Positions 55,225 through 64,000 of a stretch of DNA of 64,000 bases are shown here, one piece after another. How positions within the stretch are numbered: the stretch's first letter is position 1; each line of letters starts with the position of its first letter. The notes under the pieces were generated by a model. The model made no database searches. It was given only the letters and a program-made list of their open reading frames with translations, and was not told where the DNA came from. This stretch comes from Carettochelys insculpta (lineage: Eukaryota; Chordata; Testudines; Carettochelyidae): positions 9,436,001 through 9,500,000 of the forward strand of contig NC_134138.1 of assembly GCF_033958435.1 (NCBI RefSeq), written 5' to 3'. A program made the position numbers and the translations under genes.

Positions 55225-55345
55225 TCAAAATCAGACCCACAACTTCCCAGTCACTCAATTTCCTTATCAGTAGAATGGGATGCTGTTTATCAATGTCACA
55301 GTGGGCTGGTAGGGTTCAGTTATTAATGTATGCAAAGAGTTTTGA
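55225..55345 (+). mobile_element. MIR-like CORE-SINE remnant
   Basis: cactcaatttccttatcag, tagaatgggatgctg and atgtatgcaaagagttttgag correspond in order to the MIR landmarks CTCAGTTTCC, TAAAATGGG and the CORE end. Diverged. Confidence 0.55.
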
Positions 55346-55838
55346 GAGGGTTGGGTAGAACCTACCATAGAAGTGAAATTAATTATTATTATATGAGCAG
55401 GTTCCAGTGCTGGACATCCTGGATCATCAGGGGGTTATGCACACCAGAGTGGTGGATTTTTTGTTTTTGTTTGTTTGTTTGTTTGTTGGGTTTTTTTAGA
55501 AATTGCACTTGTAGAATGATTTATCTTTATCATCCTCATGGACTGAATGTGAGGCCCGTGCAAATAAGGCATGGACCTCTGAAGCATAAGTGAAGGCACT
55601 GAGTCCCATAACTGCATGTTATCAAAGCCTCAGATCTCCCATGGATCAGCCAGAGAGGTGCAGAGAACACCCTGGCCAGTGTGTTACCTGGTCACCTGCA
55701 CTCTGCTATCCGCTGTGCAGCTTGGGAGGCCAGGTTTTATTTGCTGCATAATCATCTCTCTTTTGATACCCCCATCACATGTAAAGAATGGCTTTAGGCT
55801 CTCAGATGTGATGGTCATGAGTGCAATACAAGCACCTA
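55346..55838. other. Unassigned sequence with a TTTG tract
   Basis: A tttgtttgtttgtttgttgg tract lies at about 55465-55490. No gene or family recognised. Confidence 0.4.
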
Positions 55839-55841
55839 TAT

Positions 55842-56168
55842 GGCTATGTCTACACTAGCTGAAAACTTCGAAATGGCCATGCAAATGGCCATTTCGAAGT
55901 TTACTAATGAAGCGCTGAAATACATATTCAGCGCCTCATTAGAATGCTGGCAGCCGGGGCGCTTCGAAATTGCCGTGGCTCATCCAGACAGGGCTCCTTT
56001 TTGAAAGGACCCGGCAACTTTGAAATCCCCTCATTCCTATCCACTGATAGGAATGAGGGGATTTCGAAGTTGGTGGGGTCCTTTCCCATGGCCATTTCAA
56101 AGTTTACATGGGTTGGTGGGGTCCTTTGCATGGCCATTTCGAAGTTTTGGGCTAGTGTAGACACAGCC
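55842..56168. mobile_element. MITE, 327 bp, with a 26-bp-arm hairpin inside, TSD TAT
   Basis: The ends are GGCTATGTCTACACTAGC and inverted GGCTGTGTCTACACTAGC. TAT is at 55839-55841 and 56169-56171. Arms at 56016-56041 and 56046-56071 pair with one mismatch around the loop cact. Words of the type ggccatttcgaagttt recur in both orientations, and a 40-bp segment is duplicated near the right end. Confidence 0.9.
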
Positions 56169-56171
56169 TAT

Positions 56172-56523
56172 AAAACAGAACAGATTAAAAATCTCCGGCA
56201 CACAGTTAGCTGACACTACCTCTACTCTGTCCCATGCTTCAGTGCATAAGGTGGCTCTTGGTAACACTCACAAGGAGCACCACCCCCCTGTATGCCCACC
56301 AAAATTTTAATTGCTAAATGAGGTGCCCCCACCTTTGGGTGGCCCTCCCTGCTCCCTGCCCCACACCAGCATCAGTCAGCTACTCAGGGCTACGAATAAT
56401 AGTGAGTATCAAAGTGCTTCATTGTAAGTCCCCGCCCTTGTGGGTGCTGAAGGCACAAGCTAAAAGGTTCCTAGTTCACATTAGCAGAATCCTCTTCAAA
56501 CCAGATTCCTTTAATGCAAATGA
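56172..56523. other. Unassigned sequence
   Basis: No gene or family recognised. Confidence 0.4.
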
Positions 56524-56847
56524 CAGGTTGAGCCTCTCTAGTCCAGCACGCTCCAGTCCGGCAACATCCGTAACCTGGCATGACTTCAGTTAGCCAGATG
56601 CCCACTTATCATGGGTGTGGCCAAGTTTCCCTTGGTCCCATAAAGTTTGTTTCCAGCCAACAGTCCAGGCTCTCGGTATTTTGTGCTGTTCTTTAGCTGT
56701 AATTTACCCCAAATGTCTTCCAAGAGCCCAGGAAGCAGTGGAAGTGCTGGTAATGCTGCTGGACAATATTAACCTCTCATGGTCTGGCAAATTCTCTGGT
56801 TTGGCACCAATCAGGTCCCAAGTGTGCCAGATGAGAGAGGTTCAGTC
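56524..56847. mobile_element. DNA transposon remnant, most complete copy of its family
   Basis: The left end CAGGTTGAGCCTCTCTAGTC and the inverse of the right end (TGACTGAACCTCTCTCATCT) match in part. The interior agctgtaatttaccccaaat, gtggaagtgctggtaatgct and tggtctggcaaattctctgg repeats subterminal words. It is the same family as 28951 and 42370. Confidence 0.65.
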
Positions 56848-57161
56848 ACAGGGCTCTTTTTGTTCACACAACAGCAGCCACAGAGAGGAGATATGCACAG
56901 CCTTTTGGCACACTCTGCTAGTCATGCCCCTCTCGCCCAAACTGCGGAGGAACATAAATAAACTCTGAGAGATAGTCTCTCACCCACCCTGGTTTTCCAC
57001 AGAGGTCGCCATCTGCTCTTGGTGTTGATTTATGGAGGCAATCTGTCAGCCGAGATTCTAAACAGATGCTGCCTTTAGACAAGTGTTCCCATGCTCTGCA
57101 TCCATTTGTATGTCAGTCTTACAAGTCACAGAGAGGCAGCCGTTTTTTGAGATCTGAAGAA
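56848..57161. other. Unassigned sequence
   Basis: No gene or family recognised. Confidence 0.4.
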
Positions 57162-57262
57162 GTGGGTGTGCCCCATGAAAGCTCATCACCTAATAAATTA
57201 TTTTTTCAATCTTCAAAGCGCTACAGGACTGCTGTTTTGTTTTGTGAGTCTTACTAGTTTCA
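57162..57262 (-). mobile_element. Hairpin retroposon unit, second subfamily
   Basis: The plus strand has CTGAAGA, A, GTGGG, loop TGTGC, CCCAT, GAAA, then gctcatcacctaataaatta and gcgctacaggactgctg. The stem keeps pairing through a G-U pair. Confidence 0.75.
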
Positions 57263-58579
57263 CTACACAATGGAATTCCTGTTCTATCTGTGTGGACGGG
57301 CTTTGGATGCCAGCAGATTATGAGATTTGAGTTTCACTTTAAAACACCGTTGTATGTATTTTAGTAACTCGTGTGAGGTGCTCAGGCCTTGGGCAAAATA
57401 CAGCAATTGTTCTCGGTTGGAGTGATTCTGGATTTCCCCATTGAAATCAATGCCGATCCTCTGGATGGATATTGCTTTCTGGGAACAGAAGTTGGCCCAG
57501 TTCTGAATAAATTTCATATTTTCTGTGTTTTTCTTCTCTGGGACTTCTTATTGAGGCATGAAGCCACATTTGCCTTTCATTTACAGCGGTGCAAACACAC
57601 AATATCTCTGCTGGCTGCAGGTGTGTGTTAGTGTGACTGAAAGCAGAGTTTGATGTAGGAGGCTGGGTTCACCTCACCCACACAAATAAATGAAGAGTAA
57701 CTTCATAGAAATCCAAGTTATCTGGACCAGATTCCTACTGATGTCCAGTGATGCACTGGGACCAGTTGAGGTCCTGGCTTAGTGTGGTTCACTCCACTTG
57801 GAGTGCCAACAGCATCCGTGAAGAGTGAATCAGCCCAAAGGAGTGCACAGACTCAGAGGAAGGAAGAACGCACAGGACCTCAAGGGATTACTTTAATTTA
57901 CAACTTCTTAGGCCTTCTTGTTAGCTGTCTTCCTTGCGATGCGCTTTCCTAATAGCGTCTTGGTCTGCACTGGGGCTTGGCAACCTTTCTGTGGCGGAGT
58001 GCCAGAATGGGATCTTGTGACCTCTCTGTACTGTCTAAGTGTTGGTGATATAAGAAACACCACTGACACCCGCCTGTCAGGCGGGTGGAGACAAGATACA
58101 CCCACCCCTCAGAATCCATGGTCCCGCTGTGCCCAGCTCCCCACCACCTTCTCTGCACAGGCAATGGGGGCTACTCCACTCCAGCAGCTGACAGCAAGAC
58201 AGTGAGCAGGGCAGGAGCGAGGGAGAAGGGTAGGCCCAGAGCCCAGGGGCGTGCCCTTCCGCTGGCCAGCTTGTGGATGGGGCTCACCTGTCCCAATCTC
58301 TGCTCCCTTACTGCATAGGGGTGGAGGGGCAGGGCTGAGCTCTCTCCACCTGCCACTAAAAAGCAGCTTGCATGCCACTCTTGGCACACATGCCGGGGGC
58401 TGCTGACCCCCAGGCTGCATCATACCTGTTTTGTCTCCCTTTGCCTCTACAGACGTGTAAATCCCCCACAGGTGTGGATCCCCTTAGCTCCACTGAGTTC
58501 AATATCTATCAGCTGAGAATCTGACCCTTAATTCCCAGCTCTGGCCACTCACCCAGGCATTAAACCACCTTTGATATGA
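57263..58579. other. Unassigned sequence
   Basis: Several overlapping frames up to 104 codons, none with a domain that I know. Confidence 0.4.
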
Positions 58580-58787
58580 GTATCAGAGAGGTGGCCCTGT
58601 TAGTCCGTATCTTCAAAAACAACAAGAAGTCCTGTGGCACCTTATAGACTAACAGATATTTTGGAGCATAAGCTTTCATGGGCAAAGACCCCCTTCATCA
58701 GATGCATGACGAAGCGGGTCTTTGCCCACAAAAGCTTATGCTCCAAAATATCTGTCTATAAGGTGCCACAGGACTTCTTCTTGTTCT
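58580..58787. mobile_element. Inverted dimer of the hairpin retroposon
   Basis: The forward arm reads gtatcagagaggtggccctg to agacccccttcatcagatgc. The inverted arm reads gacgaagcgggtctttgccc to aggtgccacaggacttcttc. No clear flanking duplication. The plus-strand core is damaged (ATGACGA, then AAAA for GAAA); the minus-strand core keeps CTGATGA and GAAA with a GGGGG/CCCAT stem that pairs imperfectly. Confidence 0.8.
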
Positions 58788-59427
58788 TTTTTTGCTATAA
58801 GGCCTCTCTCACATTCTGTTCCTTCCCCTCCCTTCTCCTTCGCTATATACTTCTTTCATTCCATTGACTTCAGAGGAGTAACTCAGTTTACACCAGCGTG
58901 GACAGAATTCAGCCCTCTTCAGGTACACAGGACGTTTGTCATCGGAGTCGGCTCACCATCTCCTGCTGCTCTTTCCTCTCTTGAAGTCATTGCCTTCTAT
59001 TGTGATGTGACAAGATGCTGCTGTTGAAAGGGTTATGCGATGGCTTCATGTGGTGAATGGAATAAGCAAGGAGGCGTATGCTGAGTGGCAGAGGAACAAA
59101 GGTTATTTTCACACCAAAGTCCACAACAAATAAACATAGGGAACTGCAGTCTCCTCGCCAGCATCTCATAATAGGGAAGCCATTCAGGTGAACAGAACGG
59201 TGCATTTTTCAGCTTGGAAAATGCATTCGGCCAAAGAATGGGGAAGCTGTCTTGGCAGGTGGACTCAGCTCACAAATGTCTGTTCTCCACATGGAAGGGA
59301 GGCTGCTTAATGAACAGCATTAGCTTGTGTTAATGTCACACCTTTCATCTTCAAAGATCTCTGAGAAGCTGTACAAAATGGGTGATATGCCCCACCACCT
59401 TCTGGGTCAGATGCATGGAGACATACA
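58788..59427. other. Unassigned sequence
   Basis: No gene or family recognised. Confidence 0.4.
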
Positions 59428-59512
59428 TATCTCACAGAGCTGGAAATGACCATGAGAGGTCATTGAGTGCAGTCCCCTGCACTCACGGCAGGGCCAGTCA
59501 CCATCCCCAACA

Positions 59513-59580
<68 letters not shown>

Positions 59581-59692
59581 AAAAAAAAAAGGCATAACAC
59601 ACTTCAGACCTTAAAAGGGCTCCTCAAGCATTGAGCTCACAACTTGAGGTTTACAAGGCCACTGGACTAACCCCTGAGCTTCCTCTGCCCTG
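59428..59692 (-). mobile_element. Cry-type SINE carrying a TG microsatellite
   Basis: The minus strand has a tRNA-like head (about 59640-59692, with taacccctgagcttcctct as its inverse) and a body with gagctcacaacttgaggt. The CR1-like tail lies at 59440-59510 (ctggaaatgaccatgagagg). A long TG tract separates body and tail. Confidence 0.65.
59516..59579 (+). repeat. (TG)n microsatellite, about 32 units
   Basis: An uninterrupted tract of TG of about 64 bp, followed by an A run. Likely polymorphic in length. Confidence 0.95.
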
Positions 59693-60439
59693 CAGCAGCC
59701 TCGAGCAATGCTATCCAATAGCATGAGGGGCAGGAAGGGCTGTAAACTCCTGCGTGGAATTGCAGTTCTGGGGGAAATTGAAGTCGGTAGGATGTAATCT
59801 CCCCCATGTCTTCCTGACTCACCCTCGTTCCTGCTCTGTCACCCCATGCTCACCTGCTGCCCTCTGCATCCGCATCAGGCCTTTCCACCTTATTGTCACT
59901 CAGCCTGGCCATCAGCAGGGGAGGGCAAGGAGAGCACAGCAGAGACAGGTTCCTTGTGCTGGGTCCCTCTGCCTGAGGCCCCAGCAGTCGCTGGAAGACG
60001 AGAGGCGCTACTGCAGGGAAATCCTGGACAGCCCCTGCTGCCTCAGGAGTCTACCTGCTCCTTTGCTCTGTGTGGAAGGACCAGACTTGGTCCAGTCTGT
60101 GTGGAGATGGGGCAGCCTCAGGTGCACTGTGGTTAATGTTCAGAAACTGCTTGGAAGGTTTTCTGCAAGAGCCAAAGCCCAAAGAAGTTCATGGGAATCC
60201 TTGTACTGCCTCCGGATCAGGCCCATAAACCTGATGGTGCCAAACCCTGGGAGAAGCCCTTACTATCTTCATTGAGTTCCTCACCTCTCCATTCCTGGAG
60301 ACGAGTGAGAAGGTCGGTTAGGGTCACTCCAAAATGGCCAAGGCCAGTGACCCTGAACTGGAGAGCATGAGGAAGCTGGTTCATGACTTTCTTCCTCCAC
60401 AATTTGGCGGTCCTCAGTCGGCAGGAAGGGGAACAACAG
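59693..60439. other. Unassigned sequence
   Basis: The 173-codon frame at 59754-60275 overlaps other frames and shows no domain. Confidence 0.4.
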
Positions 60440-60535
60440 ACACGGGCAGTAAGGCCAGAAGGGACCATCACATTCATCTAGTCCTACCTCCTGCACATGG
60501 CTGGCCACAGGGCCTCTTCCAAGCAGTCCTGTAAT
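60440..60535 (-). mobile_element. CR1 LINE 3' end, short remnant
   Basis: aaggccagaagggaccatca, then catctagtcctacctcctgc is the inverse of the tail of the CR1 subfamily at 14715 and 17530. Confidence 0.55.
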
Positions 60536-62150
60536 AGACTTCTCACCTCCAGCTGAGTTACTGATGTCCTCACATTGTGGCTTACAGATGTCAAGTTACC
60601 ATGAAGCTATCATTTACTCTAGTTCAAACCAGCAAGTGACAAGCTCCACAGCGCAGAAAAAAAGTGAAAACACCCAGGGTCTCTGCCAAGGTGACCAGTG
60701 CCAAAGTTTCTTTCTCAACTCAACTCCAAGTATGGTGTTAAGGTTTCCCCTTCAATCTTACTGTAATATGACAAGGGTCCTGGGCACAGCTAAGAGAACC
60801 AACCCAGGGTATTTTTGCTTGAAACCTGTCTACTTACAGCCAAGGTTGGGATTTCCTTCTCACCAAGGCAAATCAAACCATCCACAGGAGAACCTCTGCC
60901 AGCCCCACTGGACAGCCAGAAGCCACACAAGCAAGCCCACAGATTCTCCAGCTACTTCCAAAAGTCCAAACCAGCAGCCCCATGTTCTCAGGTGAGAGGT
61001 TGTTAAAACCTATTTCACCAAACCCACACAGATTCTTCCAGGGCCCAAAGGGTCCAGCCATAGTCTCAGGTCAATATACATTTGGATCTTACCCAAAACA
61101 ACACACAGTGCCAATCCTTTAGAATCTAAAATCTAAAGGTTTATCGAGAATGAAAGGCCAGGGTAAGAGAGAAAAATTGCTAAAGTGATACATGACATAC
61201 ATGAATTACAGTTATTGAAGCAGGCCAGCAATGTTACATGCTGATTTCTTGAAAGTCTCTGAAATCACACTCTTGGGCACCCAGTCACATAGGCTTGGTT
61301 CTCAGAGACTGGAGAAGTGAAGACTGGAATCTTGATGGTCAGTGCTAGGACACTCTTATAGTTTTCATGTGGAGGGAAAAAGTTCTTTCCTCTTCCCATA
61401 AGCCATGGAGCCACCTCATCAGATGGGCTGCTGGGGCAAACTGCCATTGGTCACTGAGTTTGCCAGCATGTCCCAGTCCATTTACATAGTATGTGGAATG
61501 GACATCTGGGCATCTGCTTTCAATTCCATTGCCTAGCCCAGGTCAACTGATTGGATTCACTTTTGTAGCACTTTGCCTTTGGCTGAGTCCCAGAGGACAA
61601 ATCCCAAATTCCTGAGATGTGTATTCCACATCTGAGCCATTGTATAGTCCATCATTCTGGCTGGGGCGGTGACCACTGTGTACCCTGGGCTCTATAACAT
61701 TCCCAATACAGCTATAGAGCCAATATCTGTAATGTCACAAACAAATGTGGCACAGCCATCCAAGTAACGTAAACAGATTCAAGGCTTCACCAGCTTTCAT
61801 TAGACACCTCACTTGGGCCGCATGGCACAAGGGCTAGCGCCAGTTACATGCATTGGTCACAGAAGTGGCTTCCATAGTCAATTTAAAAATCCAGTAATGT
61901 CACACCTGCCCCTCGTTCTTGTCAGGGAGCCAGGAAGCAGAAAAGCAGAAGTCCAAACCACAGGCTGTCTGGTGTTTATTGGGGATAGTTTCCAGCAAGC
62001 ATGTGTACCCTGACTCTGATGCTGCAGAACTTTGCCCAAAGGTCCCATCTTCCCCACCTATGCAGGCACCGTTATACCTGAAAAGCACAGCCCCGGACCC
62101 ACCTTTTAAAATTATGGACATGTTCTATTATGGGGGGAGGGTCATGAGTC
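60536..62150. other. Unassigned sequence
   Basis: No gene recognised. The tract about 61110-61260 (aaaatctaaaggtttatcga and what follows) has the feel of an interspersed repeat that I cannot name. Confidence 0.35.
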
Positions 62151-62346
62151 TGGGGTCAGTTCCCTGTAAGCTGAGTGGTTGGGTGACTGCCCAGGAGAGA
62201 TTCAGCTGCCTCCCAGCTGATTGACAGCATGCCCACGGCTGCCCACATCCAGCAGTGTGTGTTTCTGTTGGTGGTGCACATGCCTCGGTACACATAACAA
62301 AATTTATTCCACCTATGGATGATAAAAAATTAGCAGGACCTGTGGT
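62151..62346. mobile_element. hAT-like element, inverted
   Basis: It runs from gtcagttccctgtaagctga to taaaaaattagcaggacctg and is the reverse complement in outline of 15044-15240 (compare cataacaaaatttattccac). The termini are eroded. Confidence 0.65.
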
Positions 62347-62804
62347 CTGGTGTCTTCATGCCAGCTATTTTGTACCCCATGGGAAGGATGAGCAGTGAGG
62401 CTGTGTTACAGTCATTTCTTTGGCTGTTCAGGGTTCTATACCTGAACAAAAACATATTGGTTTTATACCTTCCTCCCAATTTCCCATGTCCCTCCCAACT
62501 GGTTGCTTGGCCTTTCCTTGAGACAGGAGTTGACTCAATCCCATTTATCACAGTGTAAATCAGGAGCTTCCCACATGTAAAATTAGCATGAGCAAGATTA
62601 GAAGGAAGCACCTAATCTAAAGGCCCCGTGTGCTTGAATCCGTATTCTCATACATCTCCATACAGGAATTAATAATCTAGAAACGAGTTGTAACTTTTGG
62701 ATTTACAGGTATGGTTGTTAACTCTAAGCCAACTCCTTTTAACTTGGGGTTTTACCTGCATTCAAGGCTCTTCATCCCATATGGAGTTCACAAATAATAT
62801 CTGC
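62347..62804. other. Unassigned sequence
   Basis: No gene or family recognised. Confidence 0.4.
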
Positions 62805-63215
62805 GAAGACGAAAGGGCAGATCTTCAACACAAATGTGAAGAGTATGCTCTTGTATGCGTGTACTAAAATATCTTCAACTCCCAAGCAATAGATGTTCAT
62901 AAACAGATGCCTGAGGTACATCCTTTGCATCAAATAGCAAGACTTGGTCACATATGAGAAGCTTTGGAACAGAGCAAGACAAGAACCACTTGATGTTCAA
63001 ATCAAAGAGAAGAAAGTGGGGATGGCTAGGCCACACTTTCAGAAAACCATCATCCAGCATAGTCCATCAAGCTCTCACATGGAACCTGCAAGGCGAACAC
63101 AAAAGAGGAAGATCCTTGGACAACATGGAGAAGGTCTATCGAACTAGAAGTTTTATCCCAAGGCAGAGTGAAATGGAGGAGACTTGTAGATGACCTATGC
63201 TCCATTCAGAGTACA
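62805..63215 (+). mobile_element. LINE C-terminal fragment
   Basis: In broken frames it encodes LLYACTKIFN, QDLVTYEKLWNRARQEPLDV, RRKWGWLGHTFRKPSSSIVH and ALTWNLQGEHKRGRSLDNME, matching in order the fragment at 48925-49600 ([27 protein letters not shown]). Stops and a frame change near 62935 show that it is dead. Confidence 0.7.
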
Positions 63216-64000
63216 AGAGTTTAAGTCAAGTAAGTCAAGTCTATAAAGGAGTGAACACAGGAGAAACTTTCTTTCTCCTTTTGTTCCTCTTTCAGATCTC
63301 CTGTGACGGCAAAACTGATCTGTTAATTTTATTTTGCATGGGGCAATCAAGAGTCCCAGCTGGCTACAGAAGGAGGACTCCCATGACCTCCAATCTGTCT
63401 CACATTTTCCTTGGGGTTCTCTCCCCTTCTTCAAGATCACTGCTCGGAAAGCCAAAAAGGAAAATTGGAGTTGATGGAGAAGTGAAAGAAGTTGCAGAGG
63501 TAATGTTCAAAAAGGGGTGAAGTGGTACACTCACTCATACTGAATTGTGAGTCTTGAGAGCCATGGTTCCATGAAAAATAAAAAAAAATAATTAGCATAG
63601 AAAATAAACTAAAAATAAATTGCAGTTACAATCAATTATTTTTAAATTAAATATCTTCCAATAATGTTAGTAATTAATGTCCAAAAATCTATGTTGTGGT
63701 TTCCTTTTTCATTTAACGAAGTGTCCACAATGGCTAGAATTGGCTTTGATGGGGTCAGAATGGTTGAGTGGTCCATGAATGACTTGGAGGGTGGCTGGGG
63801 GTCCATATTAGTCAAAAGGTTAGAGACCATGGCTTTAGAGATTTTAGTTAAGAGGAGCAGCCCACCTTGTGAAGGTAAACATGACATAATAAAGTATTAA
63901 GAGAAAATAAACCTATCCCAGATCAGAGAGGATGAAGCCGCCAATGTCAGAGCTGCACACATTTGAGACTTACTAGAGATTGATGGAGGCAATTTTTTTA
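63216..64000. other. Unassigned sequence to the window end
   Basis: AT-rich around 63580-63660. No gene or family recognised. Confidence 0.4.

Noticed and set aside
59407..59595. Frames rich in Cys-Val or His-Thr
   Set aside because: They are translations of the TG microsatellite.
60564..61900. Possible LTR retroelement or endogenous virus
   Set aside because: I found no paired terminal repeats, primer-binding site, polypurine tract or gag/pol motif.
63700..63850. Possible further hAT element (ggttgagtggtccatgaatg, aggttagagaccatggcttt)
   Set aside because: The phrases recall a known type of repeat end, but I cannot define two termini or a duplication.

Overview
The window looks like intergenic or intronic DNA from a turtle, most likely a cryptodire. 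The evidence is the repeat content. There are tRNA-derived SINEs of the tortoise Pol III (Cry) type whose tails resemble CR1. There are CR1 LINEs of several subfamilies, ending in the ATTCTATG repeat or in other CR1 ends. There are also ancient MIR-like SINE remnants and a large set of short inverted-repeat DNA elements with termini near GGGCTACGTCTACACTAG. This is assignment by recognised repeats, not by a database search. I found no host protein-coding gene, tRNA gene or rRNA gene; every long open frame I can explain belongs to a retroelement.

Layout. 1-4.2 kb: unique DNA with one possible conserved noncoding block, then two nested CR1 copies. 4.2-9.7 kb: hairpin retroposon units, a fold-back MITE, two hAT-like elements and a CR1 copy with an open 373-codon RT frame. 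9.7-19 kb: mostly unassigned sequence, a tandem tRNA-like repeat, a MIR remnant, two CR1 tails, a hAT copy and a Cry SINE. 19-20.1 kb: RTE-like LINE 3' half. 20.1-24.7 kb: GC-rich satellite-like array whose units occur in both orientations, hit by an inverted hairpin dimer and a 711-bp MITE. 24.7-32.3 kb: MITE, nested CR1s, LINE debris, and a CR1 5' half without its reverse transcriptase. 32.3-41.6 kb: unassigned DNA, a LINE with a long open RT frame inserted in a hairpin repeat, then a nearly full-length but decayed RTE-like LINE split by a MITE. 41.6-50.5 kb: CR1s, a MITE pair in opposite orientation, MITE-in-repeat insertions and a LINE fragment split by a MITE. 50.5-64 kb: another decayed LINE with a probable 5' inversion, a MITE with a strong central hairpin, DNA transposon remnants, a Cry SINE carrying a long TG tract, and LINE tail fragments.

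The most interesting signal is a dispersed short repeat, often in tail-to-tail inverted pairs. One strand reads CTGANGA, a conserved GC-rich hairpin, GAAA, and in the best copy a second small hairpin ending in CTC. This resembles the core of a type I hammerhead ribozyme, although I cannot see stem I. Flanking duplications of 8 to 15 bp point to retroposition.

Several insertion sites can be read exactly because the interrupted sequence continues on the other side. This gives a relative history: LINEs and satellite are older, and MITEs and hairpin units landed in them later; one LINE in turn landed in a hairpin unit.
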